From Shinisaurus crocodilurus (taxonomy: Eukaryota; Chordata; Lepidosauria; Squamata; Shinisauridae), in contig CM037878.1 of the NCBI GenBank assembly GCA_021292165.1, positions 232,033,546 through 232,097,545 on the forward strand: 64,000 bases of DNA, written 5' to 3'. Under the pieces are notes generated by a model, which saw nothing but the letters and a program-made list of their open reading frames with translations, was not told the DNA's origin and ran no database searches. The first letter of the stretch is position 1. Every line of letters starts with the position of its first letter. This document shows positions 1-12,030 of this stretch, one piece after another. Made by a program: the position numbers and the translations under genes.

Positions 1-342
1 AGCAATATGCTAGAAAAGATTATTACTTTGTATCTGTTCTGTAACTTGATTATCCACTAAGTAACTTGATTATCCTCGATTAATAATGGACTTTGATTAT
101 CTAGTGCTTCTGTTTATCCAAATAATATTGTGTCCTCTGTTCCGTGTAAGCCTTGTATGAATAGTGATCTTATTTAGTTGAATCACTGACCAGCCAAATA
201 TTTTGGCTGTTGTTTGGATAATAGAGGCTTGATTCTGTAATGATGTCAGTAGTGGCTACTGGCCAAAATCCAACTTATGGATTTCAAGGCCATATTGAAA
301 TCTATGCAAAGAACTATTGACATAAGTGGGCTTTAGATAAAC

Positions 343-637
343 CACCAAGAGAGAAAAAACAATGGGGTAAACAAAAAATTATGTATTCATGCAACATATT
401 TCAGACCCATTCATATGGTCCTTCATCCAGGAAATTGTAAATAATGATGTTTTCCTATTAGATTGGGCTCACTCTTCAGTCTCCTATGCTCATTATTTAC
501 TATTTCCTTGATGAAGAACCATACGAAGGGATCCGAAACACACTGGATCAATAAATATATTTTTTTGTTTACCCCATTGGTTCTCTCTCTCTCTCTCTCT
601 CTCTTAGTAGCCTATTTTTTGGGGATCCCATTTTGTT
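343..637. mobile_element. foldback insertion flanked by 14-bp direct repeats
   Basis: GGCTTTAGATAAAC occurs at 329-342 and 638-651, on either side of the insert. Inside, CAATGGGGTAAACAAAAAA (360-378) pairs with TTTTTTGTTTACCCCATTG (561-579), and ATGGTCCTTCATC (416-428) with GATGAAGAACCAT (510-522); AAATAATGA pairs with TCATTATTT nearer the centre. Arms are about 90 bp. A CT run (582-604) follows the right arm. Confidence 0.75.
582..604. repeat. CT dinucleotide repeat
   Basis: Eleven CT units at the right edge of the foldback insertion. Confidence 0.9.
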
Positions 638-651
638 GGCTTTAGATAAAC

Positions 652-1836
652 TCCTTGAGTGTGTATTTTTCCTTACATGAAAGGGTCTGAAAGTTCTGCA
701 AGTGTATTTTCAGCATGAAAATAACAGAATTTGTTACAGCTATTGAAAACTATATTCATGCAGGATTGAATTAAGAGTCATTAATATTAAAGAAGCTGTC
801 AATGTTGCTGTTATTTTCTAATGGAGTACTAAATTTGCATTTGAAGTGCCTGGGTTGAATCTAGCATCCTGCATGTGATGTTCAGTAGAACATCTATTTG
901 GTGTTCAGTGGAGAGATAACTTCTAGATTATATAGAATTTTCTGCCCTTTTTGTGAACCTTAATTACACTGTTTAGCAGAAGTATTAAAGCTGAAATATT
1001 AAAAAGATTTTGAAATCACTATATTTATGTTACAGTATTTCAAGTGAAATAAAAAATAGATGTTTAACTAATATGTTGAATATGATTTTTTCCTAATGTT
1101 CAAATCCTTTGGGTATATGTGGCGCAGCATGATGGTAGTGTTGATAGTTTCAGATATTTAATTCTTTATCTGTATTTGTCATATCATTTTTTTTCAACAG
1201 GCGTGAAAATTTAAGCTTGAATTATTTCTGTATGTTCGGTCAAAGCAAGCCATTTCTAGCATATGGTACTGAGTGTACATATGCAAAGTCAAGCATGGTT
1301 CTGCCTGAGGTAGATGGCAGCTGGTGAATATAACAGCTCTGTACCAGATTCCCATTAGCAAATCAAAACATTATGAGTAATAACTGTATTGCTCATCTCT
1401 GAAATAGCTGTTCTTTTTATTTTAAGCTTTTGAAAAGATTTCCTACAGGAGTTTACAGCAGATGGGTTCTGGAAGCAGGGTATTTATTCCTATTTAGACC
1501 ATTTACTCTGCTATTGCACTCGTCAGATGGGTTTTCCAGATTAATAAGTTAATATTTTCAGGAATATTTTTTTTTGCTGTGTTTCACTGATGCAGTGGAA
1601 AGAGGTTGTTCCAAATACAATGAGTGACAATTTAATGGGGGAAATTAATTTTTAGTTTTGTTATCTTATGAGAAAACCTAATGGGAGGGGATAAAATGCT
1701 TCAAACATCCAATGTAAAAAATAACCACTGTGTTAGTCTTCCAAAAATAACAGTGATTATTTTGCCAGGTGTGGGAAGTATAAGCAATTAGAAAATATTT
1801 CAAGATGAATATGATCAGTTTTCAGCCGACTTAACA
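652..1836. other. intronic sequence, nothing recognised
   Basis: AT-rich, no exon-like open segment with splice signals, no repeat I can name. By position it belongs to the ROBO2 intron upstream of the Ig4 exon. Confidence 0.6.
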
Positions 1837-4800
1837 TTGTTGAGCGGCAGACACTGGCAGAGCGCTAGGGGCAGGCCACGCTGATTAAGGGGAATAGGGG
1901 ATCGATGCTTAATATCTATCCCTTGTTCCAGGCCTGTCCAGAGCCAAGGGAAAACTGTGGGGGGGGGGTCCATCCCCAATCTTGCATTTGCTGCTGTGTA
2001 ATGCCAGGTCTGTTACCCAGAAAACATCTGTAATCCATGACTTGATCCTGGATGAGGGTGCGGACCTTGCATGTATTACGGAATCCTGGCTGGATGAGGC
2101 CACGGCTCCAACTCTGGCGGCCTTGTGCCCGGCTGGATTTTCGTATGCCCAGCAACCAAGGGTTGGGGGATGGGGAGGGGGAGTGGCTGTTACCTACCAG
2201 GAGTCCTTGGTCCTTACCAGACTCCCCCTACGGGAGACCAAGTTTACTGAGTGCATGTACTGGAGGTTGGGTCCAAAGGGCAGTCCGGAGATTCTGCTCA
2301 TGTACCATCCACCCCGATGGTCTCTGATGTGCATGTGCAGTCCCCCAGGGTAGTGGTGCTGGGGGACTTCAATGTGCATTCAGGGGCTTCCCTCATAGGG
2401 GCACCTCAGGACTTCATGGAGACCATAGCTTCCTGGGAGCTATACCCTATATTAACTGGACCCATGTAGCTGGTCAGGCACTAGACTTGGTTTTCGTTTC
2501 CGGAGAGGGGAGAAATGATCTGGAAATCGGGGGTATATCCACCACCCCCTTGTCATGGTCAGATCACTATCTGGTAGCGTTGGATTTCTCGGTGCCACAA
2601 CCCCTCTGCAGGGGTGAAGGGCTTATTAGGATGGTCCGCCCCAGGCGTCTTATGGATCCGGATGGATTCCTGAACGTGCTTGGGGAACTGGAGCACGCAA
2701 ACGGTGGCTCGATCGAGACCCTGGTGGATGACTGGAATGCTGCAATCACCAGGGCATTAGAGCGAGTGGCCCCGAAGCGCACTCTTCACCTGAACAGAGC
2801 TCGCGCGGCGCCATGGTTCACTCCGTCGCTGCGAGCTCTGAAGCAGGAGGTGAGAAGGCTAGAGCGCCGATGGCATAAATTCCTCTCCAAAGATGAACGA
2901 ACACAGGTTAGAGCTGCATCCTCAGCCTACCAGGTGGCGGTGAAGGCAGCAAAAAAGAATTTCTATGCTGCCTCCATTGCATCTGCAGAGTGCTGCCCCA
3001 AGAGGCTGTTCCAAGTGGTTCGGAGCCTGGTCAGTCCAGTTGCTCCGGATCCAGTGGAACAACCTAAAGCCTCCTGTGAGGCTTCGCAGATAAAATTGAT
3101 CGGATTAGGAGTGAGATTTCGCACGTCATGGATACAGGAAGTGAGAGGGAGAAGGCCAGTGGTAGACCGCTCTTGTGGGATCGGTTCCAGCCTCTTCCTT
3201 CTGATGAAGTGGACACGGTGCTTTCATCGGTGAAGCCAACCACCTCCTTGCTTGATCCTTGCCCATCCTGGCTCGTTATGAGCTGCAAGGAGAGACTGGG
3301 TGAAGGGATCAGGGCGGTGGTAAATGCCTCCCTCGATGAGGGAGTGATCCCATCAGCCCTTAAGGAGGCACAGTAAGACCACTTTTAAAGAAGCCCTCCT
3401 TGGATCCCCAAGATCTGAACAACTTTTGCCCACTCTCCAATTTGCAATTTCTGGGCAAGTGGTGGGGGCTCAGTTGAAGGCACACTTGGATGAAGCCGAT
3501 TATTTAGATCCATGCCAGTCGGGTTTCAGGCCTGGACATGGGATGGAAACGGCCTTGGTCGCCTTGGTGGATGATATGAGGAGGGCCTTGGATAGGGGTG
3601 AATGCGCCTTCCTAGTCCTCCTCGATCTCTCAGCGGCTTTTGATACCATGGACCATGGTACCTTCCTGGACCACCTGGAGGGGTTGGGTATCGGAGGCAC
3701 TGTATTGCAGTGGTTCCGGTCCTTCCTCTCTGGAAGGTATCAGAGGGTAGTTCTCGGGGAGGAGGCTTCGGACCCTCGGGTGCTCACTTGTGGGGTGCCG
3801 CAGGGTTCCATCTTCTCCCCGATGTTATTCAACATCTACCTAAAGCTGCTGGGGGCTATCATCAGGATGTTTGGGGTGCGATGTCATCAATATGCGGATG
3901 ACACGCAGCTCTCGCTTTCTTTCAAGTCCTCACCAAAGTTGGCCGTTGAGACCCTGTCCAAGTGCCTGGAGGCAGTGGCTGGCTGGATGGGAAGGAACAT
4001 GTTGAAACTGAACCCCGACAAGACCGAGTTACTTCTGGTGGGAGACAAGGGAAGGTTAGGAGATGTTGACCTGGTGCTGAATGGGGTACATCTTCCTCTG
4101 AAGGACCAGTTCCACAGCTTAGGGGTCATTCTAGACTCCCAGCTGTCCATGGAGGCTCAGGTGGCAGCTGTGAACCAGGCGGCACTGTATCAACTCCATC
4201 TGATAACGGCAGCTGCGCCCCTACCTTCCTAATCATCTGCTCCCATCAGTGGTTCATGCCTTGGTCTCCTCTCGCCTAGACTACTGTAATCCGCTCTACG
4301 TGGGGTTACCTTGGAAGACAGTTCGGAAGCTTCAGCTGGTACAGAATGCGGCGGCTCGCCTGATTAAGGGCAGCCGCCGGCGTGATCACATCACGCCAGT
4401 GCTTAATGAGTTGCACTGGCTACCAGTTGCTTGCCGAGCCGAATTCAAGGTGTTGGTTTTGACCTTTAAAACCCTACACGGCTCCGGCCCAGCTTATCTC
4501 AAGGAGCGCCTCCAGCAACATCAAGTAGGCCGCTCAACAAGGTCTGCCACGGACGGCCTTCTCCTTATCCCATCAGCCAGAGCAGCCAGGCTGGTGGGGA
4601 CTAGGAAGAGGGCCTTCTCTGTGGCGGCCCCCACATTATGGAACTCCCTCCCTAGTGACCTTCACCATGCCCCCTCCGTGATGAGCTTCCGCCGTGCATT
4701 AAAAACATGGCTGTTCAGGTGGGAATATGGGGTGGGTTAGGTTTTTAATGAGAATTTTTTATATTGTTTTAATTATTATATTTTATTGTGTTTTATTGTA

Positions 4801-4886
4801 TTTTAATTGTACATCGCCCAGGGTGGCCGGGTGGCCGGCCAGATGGGCGATTGATAAATATAATAAATAAATAAATAAATAAAATA
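1837..4886 (+). mobile_element. L2-type LINE, long copy with EN and RT
   Basis: The most complete retroelement here (3 kb), sense to ROBO2. Endonuclease pieces: LLCNARSVTQKTSVIHDLIL (1988) and ACITESWLDE, VVVLGDFNVHSGA (2352) and SWSDHYLVALDF (2556). A linker with RPLLWDRFQPLPSDEVDTVL follows (3164). Reverse transcriptase: LDPCQSGFRPGHGMETALVA (3508), LLDLSAAFDTMDHGTFLDHL (3619), LTCGVPQGSIFSPMLFNIYL (3784) and CHQYADDTQLSL (3882). The C-terminus has LVQNAAARLIKGSRRRDHIT and RKRAFSVAAPTLWNSLPSDL (4607). The coding frame changes about five times, so it is not active. The tail is ATAAATAAATAAATAAA. The 5' end is truncated. Confidence 0.85.
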
Positions 4887-5276
4887 AAATAACTTCCCAT
4901 CCTTAGCAACCTTCTCTTTTAATATAGTTAATAAAAAGAAATTGAGTTCTAGATCTAGTTTTGCTCTCAAAATGTATTGATCACAAAAATTTGTCTCCAA
5001 ACTTTCTTAGGCTTCCTACAGTCCCACCAACAATGATAAAATGCCTCTTTAAATATTGTACATTTCTGTAAAAGCTCCGAATATCCCTATCTTAGGCAAT
5101 TTAGCCTGAATCATATAGCACTGAACTATCATTTTACTACAGTTCTCCCTTAAAGTTGAGGCTATTGCGTATTAGTTCTCAATTTGAGTCAACATACAAC
5201 TCCATGATTCCAGAAGAAAATCTGTTGGAAGATTCCAGTTCTTCAAATTCTGGATCTGAATTACTTACGGGACTTT

Positions 5277-5365
5277 AACAATGCGTTCCTATGCATGTCT
5301 ATTAGAAGTAAGCCCCCTCATGTTCCATGGGACTTACCCGGTAAGTGTGTTTAGGATTGCAATCT
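5277..5365. mobile_element. small foldback MITE, family of 11770-11855
   Basis: TTCCTATGCATGTCTATTAG, AAGTAAGCCCCCTCATG, CATGGGACTTACCCGGTAAG and TTTAGGATTGCAAT follow the order of the family. Confidence 0.65.
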
Positions 5366-5419
5366 AAAGGAAATATTCTTCTTACTCGGAGACTAATCCA
5401 TGAGTATTTCTGATTTGTT

Positions 5420-5892
5420 TTTAAGTAATGGGCAGCCCCATCCTGTATGGGTGCCCATAACCCTCCAAGCTCAGAGGATTACAAGCAACCAATTGAGGGT
5501 AGGAGGAGCGCACTGGATAGGATTGCTGCTATGCTCCCCTCGCCCTCAAAAACATTTAGACGGCCAATTTTGGCTGTCTAAATGTTTTACTCCTCCTTGC
5601 AAGGATGAGAGGCTGAGGCACCGCCTGGATTCCTCCGAAGCCTGCAGTGCCTCACTCTTCCCCTCCCCGCCCCTGGGAATGCCCCCCCATTCAAGAACCA
5701 AAGTCAGTCTTCCCACTTTGGTTCCCAGATGGCATGGAAAGAACCGCACCAGCTGTGAGGTGGGGAGAGGGCACTCTACACTCAGACTACCCACTGTGAC
5801 CTCGGAAGGTATATCCGAGGTTGCAGCAGGGAGTCCGACTTCTCCTATGGCCCCCCAGGCAAGCTCGGAGGGCCATAGGATTGCACCCTAAT
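5420..5892. mobile_element. possible nonautonomous DNA transposon
   Basis: Unlike the AT-rich surroundings this 470-bp block is GC-rich. It ends GGCCATAGGATTGCACCCTA, the end type of the GGCACAATCCTA elements. A near-perfect palindrome AAACATTTAGACGGCCA / TGGCTGTCTAAATGTTT lies at 5549-5586. The left border is uncertain. A 163-residue open frame spans it but shows no motif. Confidence 0.45.
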
Positions 5893-7768
5893 TTGTTTAT
5901 TTATCTATTGCTTGCTTTTTTATCTAATGGATTGGATGAGGACAACTAAAGATTCAGAACAAGGAGGTTTCAGATGCAGGGTTGACAGGATTGCACAGTT
6001 ATAGAGAAAAAGTAGGTTACTAAGTTAATGAATCTCAAGGCCAGAAGATTTAAGCAATTAAACTTTCAGTCCTTGTGCAGACAATAAATTAACTACAGTT
6101 GGAAGGGACTTTCAGAATGTATTTGTTTTAGATCTTGCAGCCTAAAGGCACATGAGTTCCATCATGAATTAAAGATCTCATTTGATACACCATTTCCTTT
6201 GAGGTAAACATTGTATTAATAAATCATGAAAGTCTCAAGTGAGTTCCTATTTTTGAATGGTAAGCTTTCCAAAGAAATTTTAATTATGTTTCATAAAGGT
6301 CAGTTTTAGATTTAAATAAACATTCTTAATTTTGATGTTGTCATTCTGATCTTTTATGAGTTAAACTCAAACACAAGAATTTTTCCTTTTCAGTCAAATT
6401 ACCAAATCACTTAATCCCTCTATGAAAAGGTTGATGAAATATTTCTTTTAAAAAATGATACTATGACCATGTACAGTTTCCATTAAATTAATTTGTCTAT
6501 CTTCTATATTATTATGGATTTAATGAAAATCATCAGTGCTAAGTTTGTACTTTGTTTTTTATTCCTTACCAATTAATGCAGTAGTTACTATAACACATTT
6601 TACTGAGCTAACTTTTATCCATCTAATTCAGGTTTACATGCTAGGAGTACAGCAAGGAGTAGCTAAAGTGATCCAGTGCAGCTTTTGCCCAGATGTTGCT
6701 TTTCAGCCCATGTGCCTGAGCATATTCTTAGTATTCAGTAATTTAAGTGTGTTGAAGAACTAGATGGTTTTCACCGTATTGGAATAGTATATTCTTATGC
6801 TAGCTATTGCTACATAAAAACTGCAGGAAAATCCCTTTGAAATAATACAAAACATTTGTTGTAAGACCTCTTTTAAAGATCCTTTTAAGACCAAAGCATA
6901 AGTTACAAAATAAAGGTATCTCTTAATGAATGTTACCTAAAAAAAAGTATTCATTCAGGCACCAAAGAACTCCTGGAAAGAGAGAGCGAGAGAAAGTCTC
7001 AATGTTACCAATGTAGTATACCAGTGCATACAACTCTTGTCTTGCTCCCTCACTTTTAATTCCTGCTGTAGAATACAATCTTCTGCTGTAAAAACAACTC
7101 TGAACATGATGTGATTAACCTTAGGGTCCCATCCCCTCATCTCAAAATCCACCTCGTACTTGGCCTGTGCTTTCTATTCATGTTCAACCATCTCATTTCC
7201 ATATCGGCTTACTCGCCCTCCCAAGCTGCTATTAGCATAACAGAGCTTTAGCGTGACATTGATTGAAGCCAGCGCTTGCTGAATGCAGTATCAAAGCATA
7301 ATTTGCAAGAAATCAAATCTAATTTACTGTGTATAGTATTTACATTGCTTTAAAACAGTGTTTCTAGGAAAAAGTGTCCCAGGCCTCTTAATTTTAATTG
7401 TTCTTTGTTGTTGTTTTTGTTGTTGCTGCTGCTGCTGCTGCTGCTGTTGTTTTTATTCTAATTCTCTGAATAGCATGCAATATATTTGTTTTTAGAACCA
7501 TTGTCTTTGACTTGCAAATGTCAATTAAACATAGAAGTTTTCTGTTCTGTTTTCTGTGACCCTGTTTATGTTGGACAGAAGCAATGAATGGCAGTTGCTT
7601 GATAGTCAAAAGTGTTGTTTATTACGCTGTAAATGTTTATTTCAACCGTTATTTTAATGTGATGGCTTTTTAGATGATTAAATATATGTATTTCCAACAA
7701 CTGTTGCGGGTTCTACAATGAATTTTGTTGTGAAGGCAACATGCCTCACTTGACTGTTCCATACATGA
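5893..7768. other. intronic sequence with a GCT repeat, otherwise nothing recognised
   Basis: AT-rich with no gene. A GCT/CTG run lies at 7424-7446 between TTG-rich flanks. Confidence 0.6.
7424..7446. repeat. CTG trinucleotide repeat
   Basis: Seven to eight CTG units inside a TTG-rich stretch (7405-7452); non-coding here. Confidence 0.9.
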
Positions 7769-7776
7769 GTGCACAT

Positions 7777-7879
7777 CAGCCTTCCCCAGCCTTGCACCCT
7801 CCAGCTGATGTGTTGGACTGCATCTCCCATAGTGCTGGCTGGGAATTATGAGAGTTGCAGTCCAGGTTGGGGAAGGCTG
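7777..7879. mobile_element. hAT-like foldback MITE
   Basis: CAGCCTTCCCCAGCCTTG at the left pairs with CCAGGTTGGGGAAGGCTG at the right. Flanks GTGCACAT (7769-7776) and GTGCATGT (7880-7887) look like an 8-bp target duplication with two changes. The interior GGACTGCATCTCCCATA / GAATTATGAGAGTTGCAGTC also pairs. Confidence 0.8.
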
Positions 7880-8058
7880 GTGCATGTGGTTTACTGATTC
7901 AGGCATTTAGGATCCAGCTCTGGCTTCCTTTCATTTTCTGACCTTCGGTCACTCATTAATTAGCCATTTCATGCCTAAACTGTCCAGTACATAAAATAAA
8001 GCTCTGGAAAGAGGTTACGATCTTTATTATCAACTGCTTCATGCATGTATGATAAATA

Positions 8059-8100
8059 ATTCAACTCCAGTTATTGTAACATCAATAACTGGAGTTGAAT
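8059..8100. repeat. perfect 18-bp inverted repeat, 6-nt loop
   Basis: ATTCAACTCCAGTTATTG at 8059-8076 is the exact complement of 8083-8100, with loop TAACAT. Confidence 0.97.
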
Positions 8101-8675
8101 GCCATAAATCTGAAAACATATGCTAAGAATATCCTGACCCCACTTACTATCACCAAAAAGAGGACAGTGCTGTCTCATACTGCACTTTTCCAAGTATTTT
8201 ATACTTTAAATGTTGATGTGTAATGCTTCTGAAGATCAAATAATATTGATAACATCAAGTGATAAGTAACTCTGTAGCATCTCCCACTTGGTCATCTGTG
8301 TGGTGTTGTTCGGGCCCTGCAATTAGTTGAGATGAAAAGTGTCATACAATATATATGGAAATCATTTGAACATTCGAGATTACCGTTACTAATGCTCCCC
8401 CTTCTATTATTCTGTGGATTGAATCTACCGTACATCCCACTCTCCCTGCCTTCCACTTTAACTTGGAGAATTTCTAAAATTAATATCAGAATTGGTGCAT
8501 GCAAAGTTTCCCACAGTTTTCCATTTGCTTGCCTTTTTCTCCCCTTTCAGGTTACACCTCTACACAGCACCTATGCACACTATTAAAACATCTCATAGAA
8601 AGTATTCTTGATATAATCATACATTTGAAACAAGATTTCCTTCTGCACTGTGATTTGATCAATACAAATGTGTGC

Positions 8676-8781
8676 CATGTGCATTGATTAAATCATAGCA
8701 TAAAAAGGAAACTTGATGCTAACAAGAGATGATATCAAGTTCCCTTTTTGCAAGGTGTTTTAATCAATTTGCTCATGCACA
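8676..8781. repeat. foldback of about 106 bp
   Basis: CATGTGCATTGATTAAATCA on the left and TTTTAATCAATTTG...CATGCACAT on the right pair, as do AAAAAGGAAACTTGAT and ATCAAGTTCCCTTTTT near the centre. It may be a MITE; no target duplication is seen. Confidence 0.7.
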
Positions 8782-9223
8782 TCAATAACCTGTAAAAAAC
8801 ACACAAGCTGAAAAATGCAGCAAATTGTATATATGCAGCATTCTGAACTAATCTGAAGATCAAGAACAGAAGAATGACTGATTGCTAATGCATCAGTGCT
8901 ATGCCTCAAGCATTAGGTAATTGGCAACCTCAAAATCCTAGAAAAAATTTGGATGGGGAGAAGTTTATATGCATCCTTATTTAAACTATGCTTGGACTAT
9001 GGTATAATTACTGAACCTTGCTTTCAAAAATGGTGCTCCTTGGTCTATAACTCAGCTTTTGGCTGTTTTTCCTATCTTTCAAAAGTGTGGCTTCTCTTGG
9101 TGTATCAAAGATTATTTTCTCTGAAATGAAAAGGTATCATTATAGCACTTACCCCCTTTTGAATAATTCATATATTTGCTTAAAAAAACCCATCTCTTAA
9201 TATTTTCACTTCTCACATCATAG

Positions 9224-9348
9224 CACCTCCACAGTTTGTGGTAAGGCCACGTGATCAGATTGTTGCCCAGGGCCGAACAGTGACCTTTCCATGTGAAACT
9301 AAGGGAAATCCCCAGCCAGCTGTGTTTTGGCAAAAAGAAGGCAGCCAG
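9224..9348 (+). CDS. ROBO2: ROBO2 exon, first half of Ig4
   Basis: The 125-bp exon is entered after TAG at 9221-9223 in phase 1 (two bases complete an Ala codon) and leaves at CAG/GTGAGT in phase 0. It encodes 41 whole residues beginning [16 protein letters not shown] and ending FWQKEGSQ. The first Ig cysteine (TFPCET) and the core tryptophan (VFWQK) of the fourth Ig domain are present. The domain is completed by the exon at 12031. The exon has no stop or frameshift. A shadow reading frame runs on past the donor, but the strong donor and the fit with the next exon set the end here. Confidence 0.96.
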
Positions 9349-11344
9349 GTGAGTTCTCTAAATGTGCATTTTATGCTTTTTCTTTCTCCTCTTCTATATC
9401 ATATAGTACTAAATTGGATAAGTATATACAAATGTTCCGGTACTAAAACCAGTGAGCTTTTCTACACGAGGCATTTATCATGCACTCATCATATCTTTTG
9501 TCCAGACATGATTCAAGAAGCATCCTTGAGAGTCTGTTTTCCTATTCCAGATGTAAATATACTTTAAGAAACCTTTTATATTTTAGCCTTTTAATCACTA
9601 GTGATGATCTATTTGCTCAAATATCTGATCAGGTTCTCTATAGGCTCAAGTCGGGAACTCTATGTGTCACCATTTTGAGAATTTGGGTATCCTAGAATAC
9701 TCAAATTCCCAACATAGAAATTTGGGTATTCTCAGCACACCCAAACATGTCGCACAATAGGCACAAGTTTTCAGGAGTCATCTATACACTCATATCATTT
9801 GATTTCCAGAGGAATGCCAACTGCGTTGGGCATACTCCTTTGCTAGTTATTCTAGTTTTGCTTTATTGTACAAACGTAAGTATTCACAGGCTATAGTTCA
9901 AAGCATCTGGTATATATGTTTTAAAAATGGAATATTATTGGCTTCTCTATCGGAGAAAATTGCTTCAATAGGAAAATATAACCCCATTTTGGAAATTAAA
10001 CCAAGAACAACCGTTAGCAAACATTTTAAAAACCTTCTTGTAAAAGGGGCTTAATAACATGGTAATGTTTATGTAAAGTGGGCTTATAGTGTCACACTTG
10101 AATCTAATAAAGTGGACATCCATCATGTTGTAATAAAGAGAAGAGCTTCTAATTAAAGTAGGACATCATTTGCTGGATTAAAGTCATTTAGCGTAATTGA
10201 AAAGTGTTAATACCCTATTTTATCCTCTTCTATTGGTATTACTTCAAGGGTAAAACATTTTAAGGTGAAAATGTGTCTTGTGTCTTTAATTGAATGTTAT
10301 TACCTACTGATTGTAACATGTTGAAGCTGTTTAATTACAAACCTGCAGAATTAATTACAATATTGAGACCCAGATCCCAGAGGGCTAGAATGTTCTCTCT
10401 TTTTTTGGCAAATAAATGTAACATAAAAATTGATACCTCAGTTGTTTATAATCAAACCTTGAAACATAGCTCAATGTGATTCATTATACCCACATGTTTT
10501 TTCTTAATTGAGCTGCAGTGAAGCAACAGAGGTTAACCAGGTTAATGTTTCCATCCTAATATGAAATTTTCCAGGCTTTGTAGTGAGACATCAACCTATT
10601 AAATATTTTTAAAAGTGCAATCACTGTCTTTTATCATCAAAATCAAGAGCATGATACCTTAGCCTTGCCTAAATGTGTAGCCTTTCCTTTGTATGTGGCA
10701 AGTACTCTAATGTTTTTTTTTTCTAAGTATGAAGTCATTTGGAACCCAATTCTCTTTTGTAATGCTTCTATGGTAGTGTTTAGTTCAGCTACTTATGTTA
10801 GCTTACTATTCTAAATTATAAGGCATCCTTCACTTTGGACCTGTTCCTCCATCCTGTCTTACTAAGTACAGCCAGCTGGAATGGAGAACAGTTCCCTATA
10901 GATTCTTCCTAGTGTCAGTTTATGCATCAGCAGCTGGTCTTTTGTATTTAGTAGCCATTTTCCAAAAGCTTGCAGTCAATCTCCGCAGAAATGCACCAAC
11001 GATGCCAGGGAATGCGTATACTTCCTTAATCCCATTCCCTTGTATGCAAAATTTGGGCATAGTCTAACTGTAATTCTACTAAAATAAACAAATGCAAACC
11101 AAGGATAAAAGTGATAAACTGCCTGATCCAACCCTTGTTATTTCTAGTATTCTTCAATAAACAATATACTTTATTTAAATTATGTAGTTCTCTGATAATG
11201 TGTTACAGGTTCAGCCCTTAGTCTCATATAAAATCCTATTTAATAGGATGCAAAATTAACTGGAGGCCAGTGTCCTGAATCTTGTTTGCTAAGTACTAAG
11301 GATAATTATGTAAAACCAGAAGTGGAAAGTATGTATGTATGTGC

Positions 11345-11520
11345 TAGCATATTTATATCCCACTTTTCCTTCAAGAAGCTACATGGTTTCTCATATCAGC
11401 CCTGAGAGGTAGGTTAGTTTCAAGAAGCTCAAGGTGGCATACATGGTTTCTCATATCAGCCCTGTGAGGTAGGTTAGCTGATAGTGGCTGGCTGAAGTGA
11501 GTGTGTTAGGAACTAGAGGC
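11345..11520 (-). repeat. CORE/MIR-like SINE fragment with an internal tandem duplication
   Basis: Motifs such as ATTTATATCCCAC and GAGGTAGGTTAG read as the 3' half of the squamate tRNA-derived SINE on the minus strand. A block of about 50 bp, including ACATGGTTTCTCATATCAGC, occurs twice (near 11380-11419 and 11439-11478), so part of the element has been duplicated in tandem. Confidence 0.55.
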
Positions 11521-11769
11521 CTAATCTCACAGCCTCTTACATTGTGTACTTACGGTACTTTTTACTTGTGAAGTCTAGGATTTATATGTGATTTCTAAAC
11601 TTTGTTCTGTGTGGCACACTCTACAATTTTTAGTTAAGCATCTCAAACAGCCCACAAAAATAATGATTCAGACATGATAACCACAGATCTAAATTTTATC
11701 AATGGTGAAAATCATGTTTTTTCAATAAAACTATGTGTCTATTTCCATATGTGCTATGTTTGATTTATT

Positions 11770-11855
11770 GTGCAATCCTACACAAACTTACCTGGGAGTA
11801 AGTCCCATTGAACTCAATAGGGCTTACTTCTCAGTAGATTTGCATAGGATTGCAC
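11770..11855. mobile_element. 86-bp foldback MITE (GTGCAATCCTA ends)
   Basis: The ends GTGCAATCCTA and its near-complement TAGGATTGCAC flank a palindromic centre built on GGGAGTAAGTCCCATTGA / CTTACTTCTCAGTA. Related copies lie at 5277-5365, 27941-28027 and 46795-46881. It is a nonautonomous DNA-transposon type; the superfamily is not established. Confidence 0.7.
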
Positions 11856-12030
11856 TGTTGCACAGCAAACTCCTTTTAAAGGATCAACAAAACACTTTTC
11901 TTTTAGTAAGCCATACAGCACCATATTATTTGTGCATATGTCTTGTGATTAATATTACTGTGCCTTTGGCTTACAGACTCATTAGTGACTCATAACTTTT
12001 TCACTGATGTGGTCTGCATTTTCTTTGCAG

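Larger units (their letters stand above)
7888..9223. other. intron upstream of the Ig4 exon, with two hairpins
   Basis: Holds the perfect hairpin at 8059-8100 and a foldback at 8676-8781. The last bases, TCTCACATCATAG, are the acceptor of the exon at 9224. No other feature. Confidence 0.7.
9349..12030 (+). other. ROBO2 intron within Ig4
   Basis: This 2.7-kb AT-rich intron has donor GTGAGT and acceptor TTCTTTGCAG. It holds a SINE-like stretch near 11345-11520 and a small MITE at 11770-11855. I recognise nothing in 9349-11340 apart from an imperfect inverted repeat around 9685-9720. Confidence 0.85.

Noticed and set aside
5400..5891. 163-residue open frame as a gene
   Set aside because: Low similarity to any fold I know, lies in a GC-rich palindromic transposon-like block, no splice or promoter context.
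1..9223. ROBO2 Ig3 exon upstream
   Set aside because: No open segment with a CxA/ENxxG-type Ig3 ending and a donor in the right phase was found; the exon must lie before the window.
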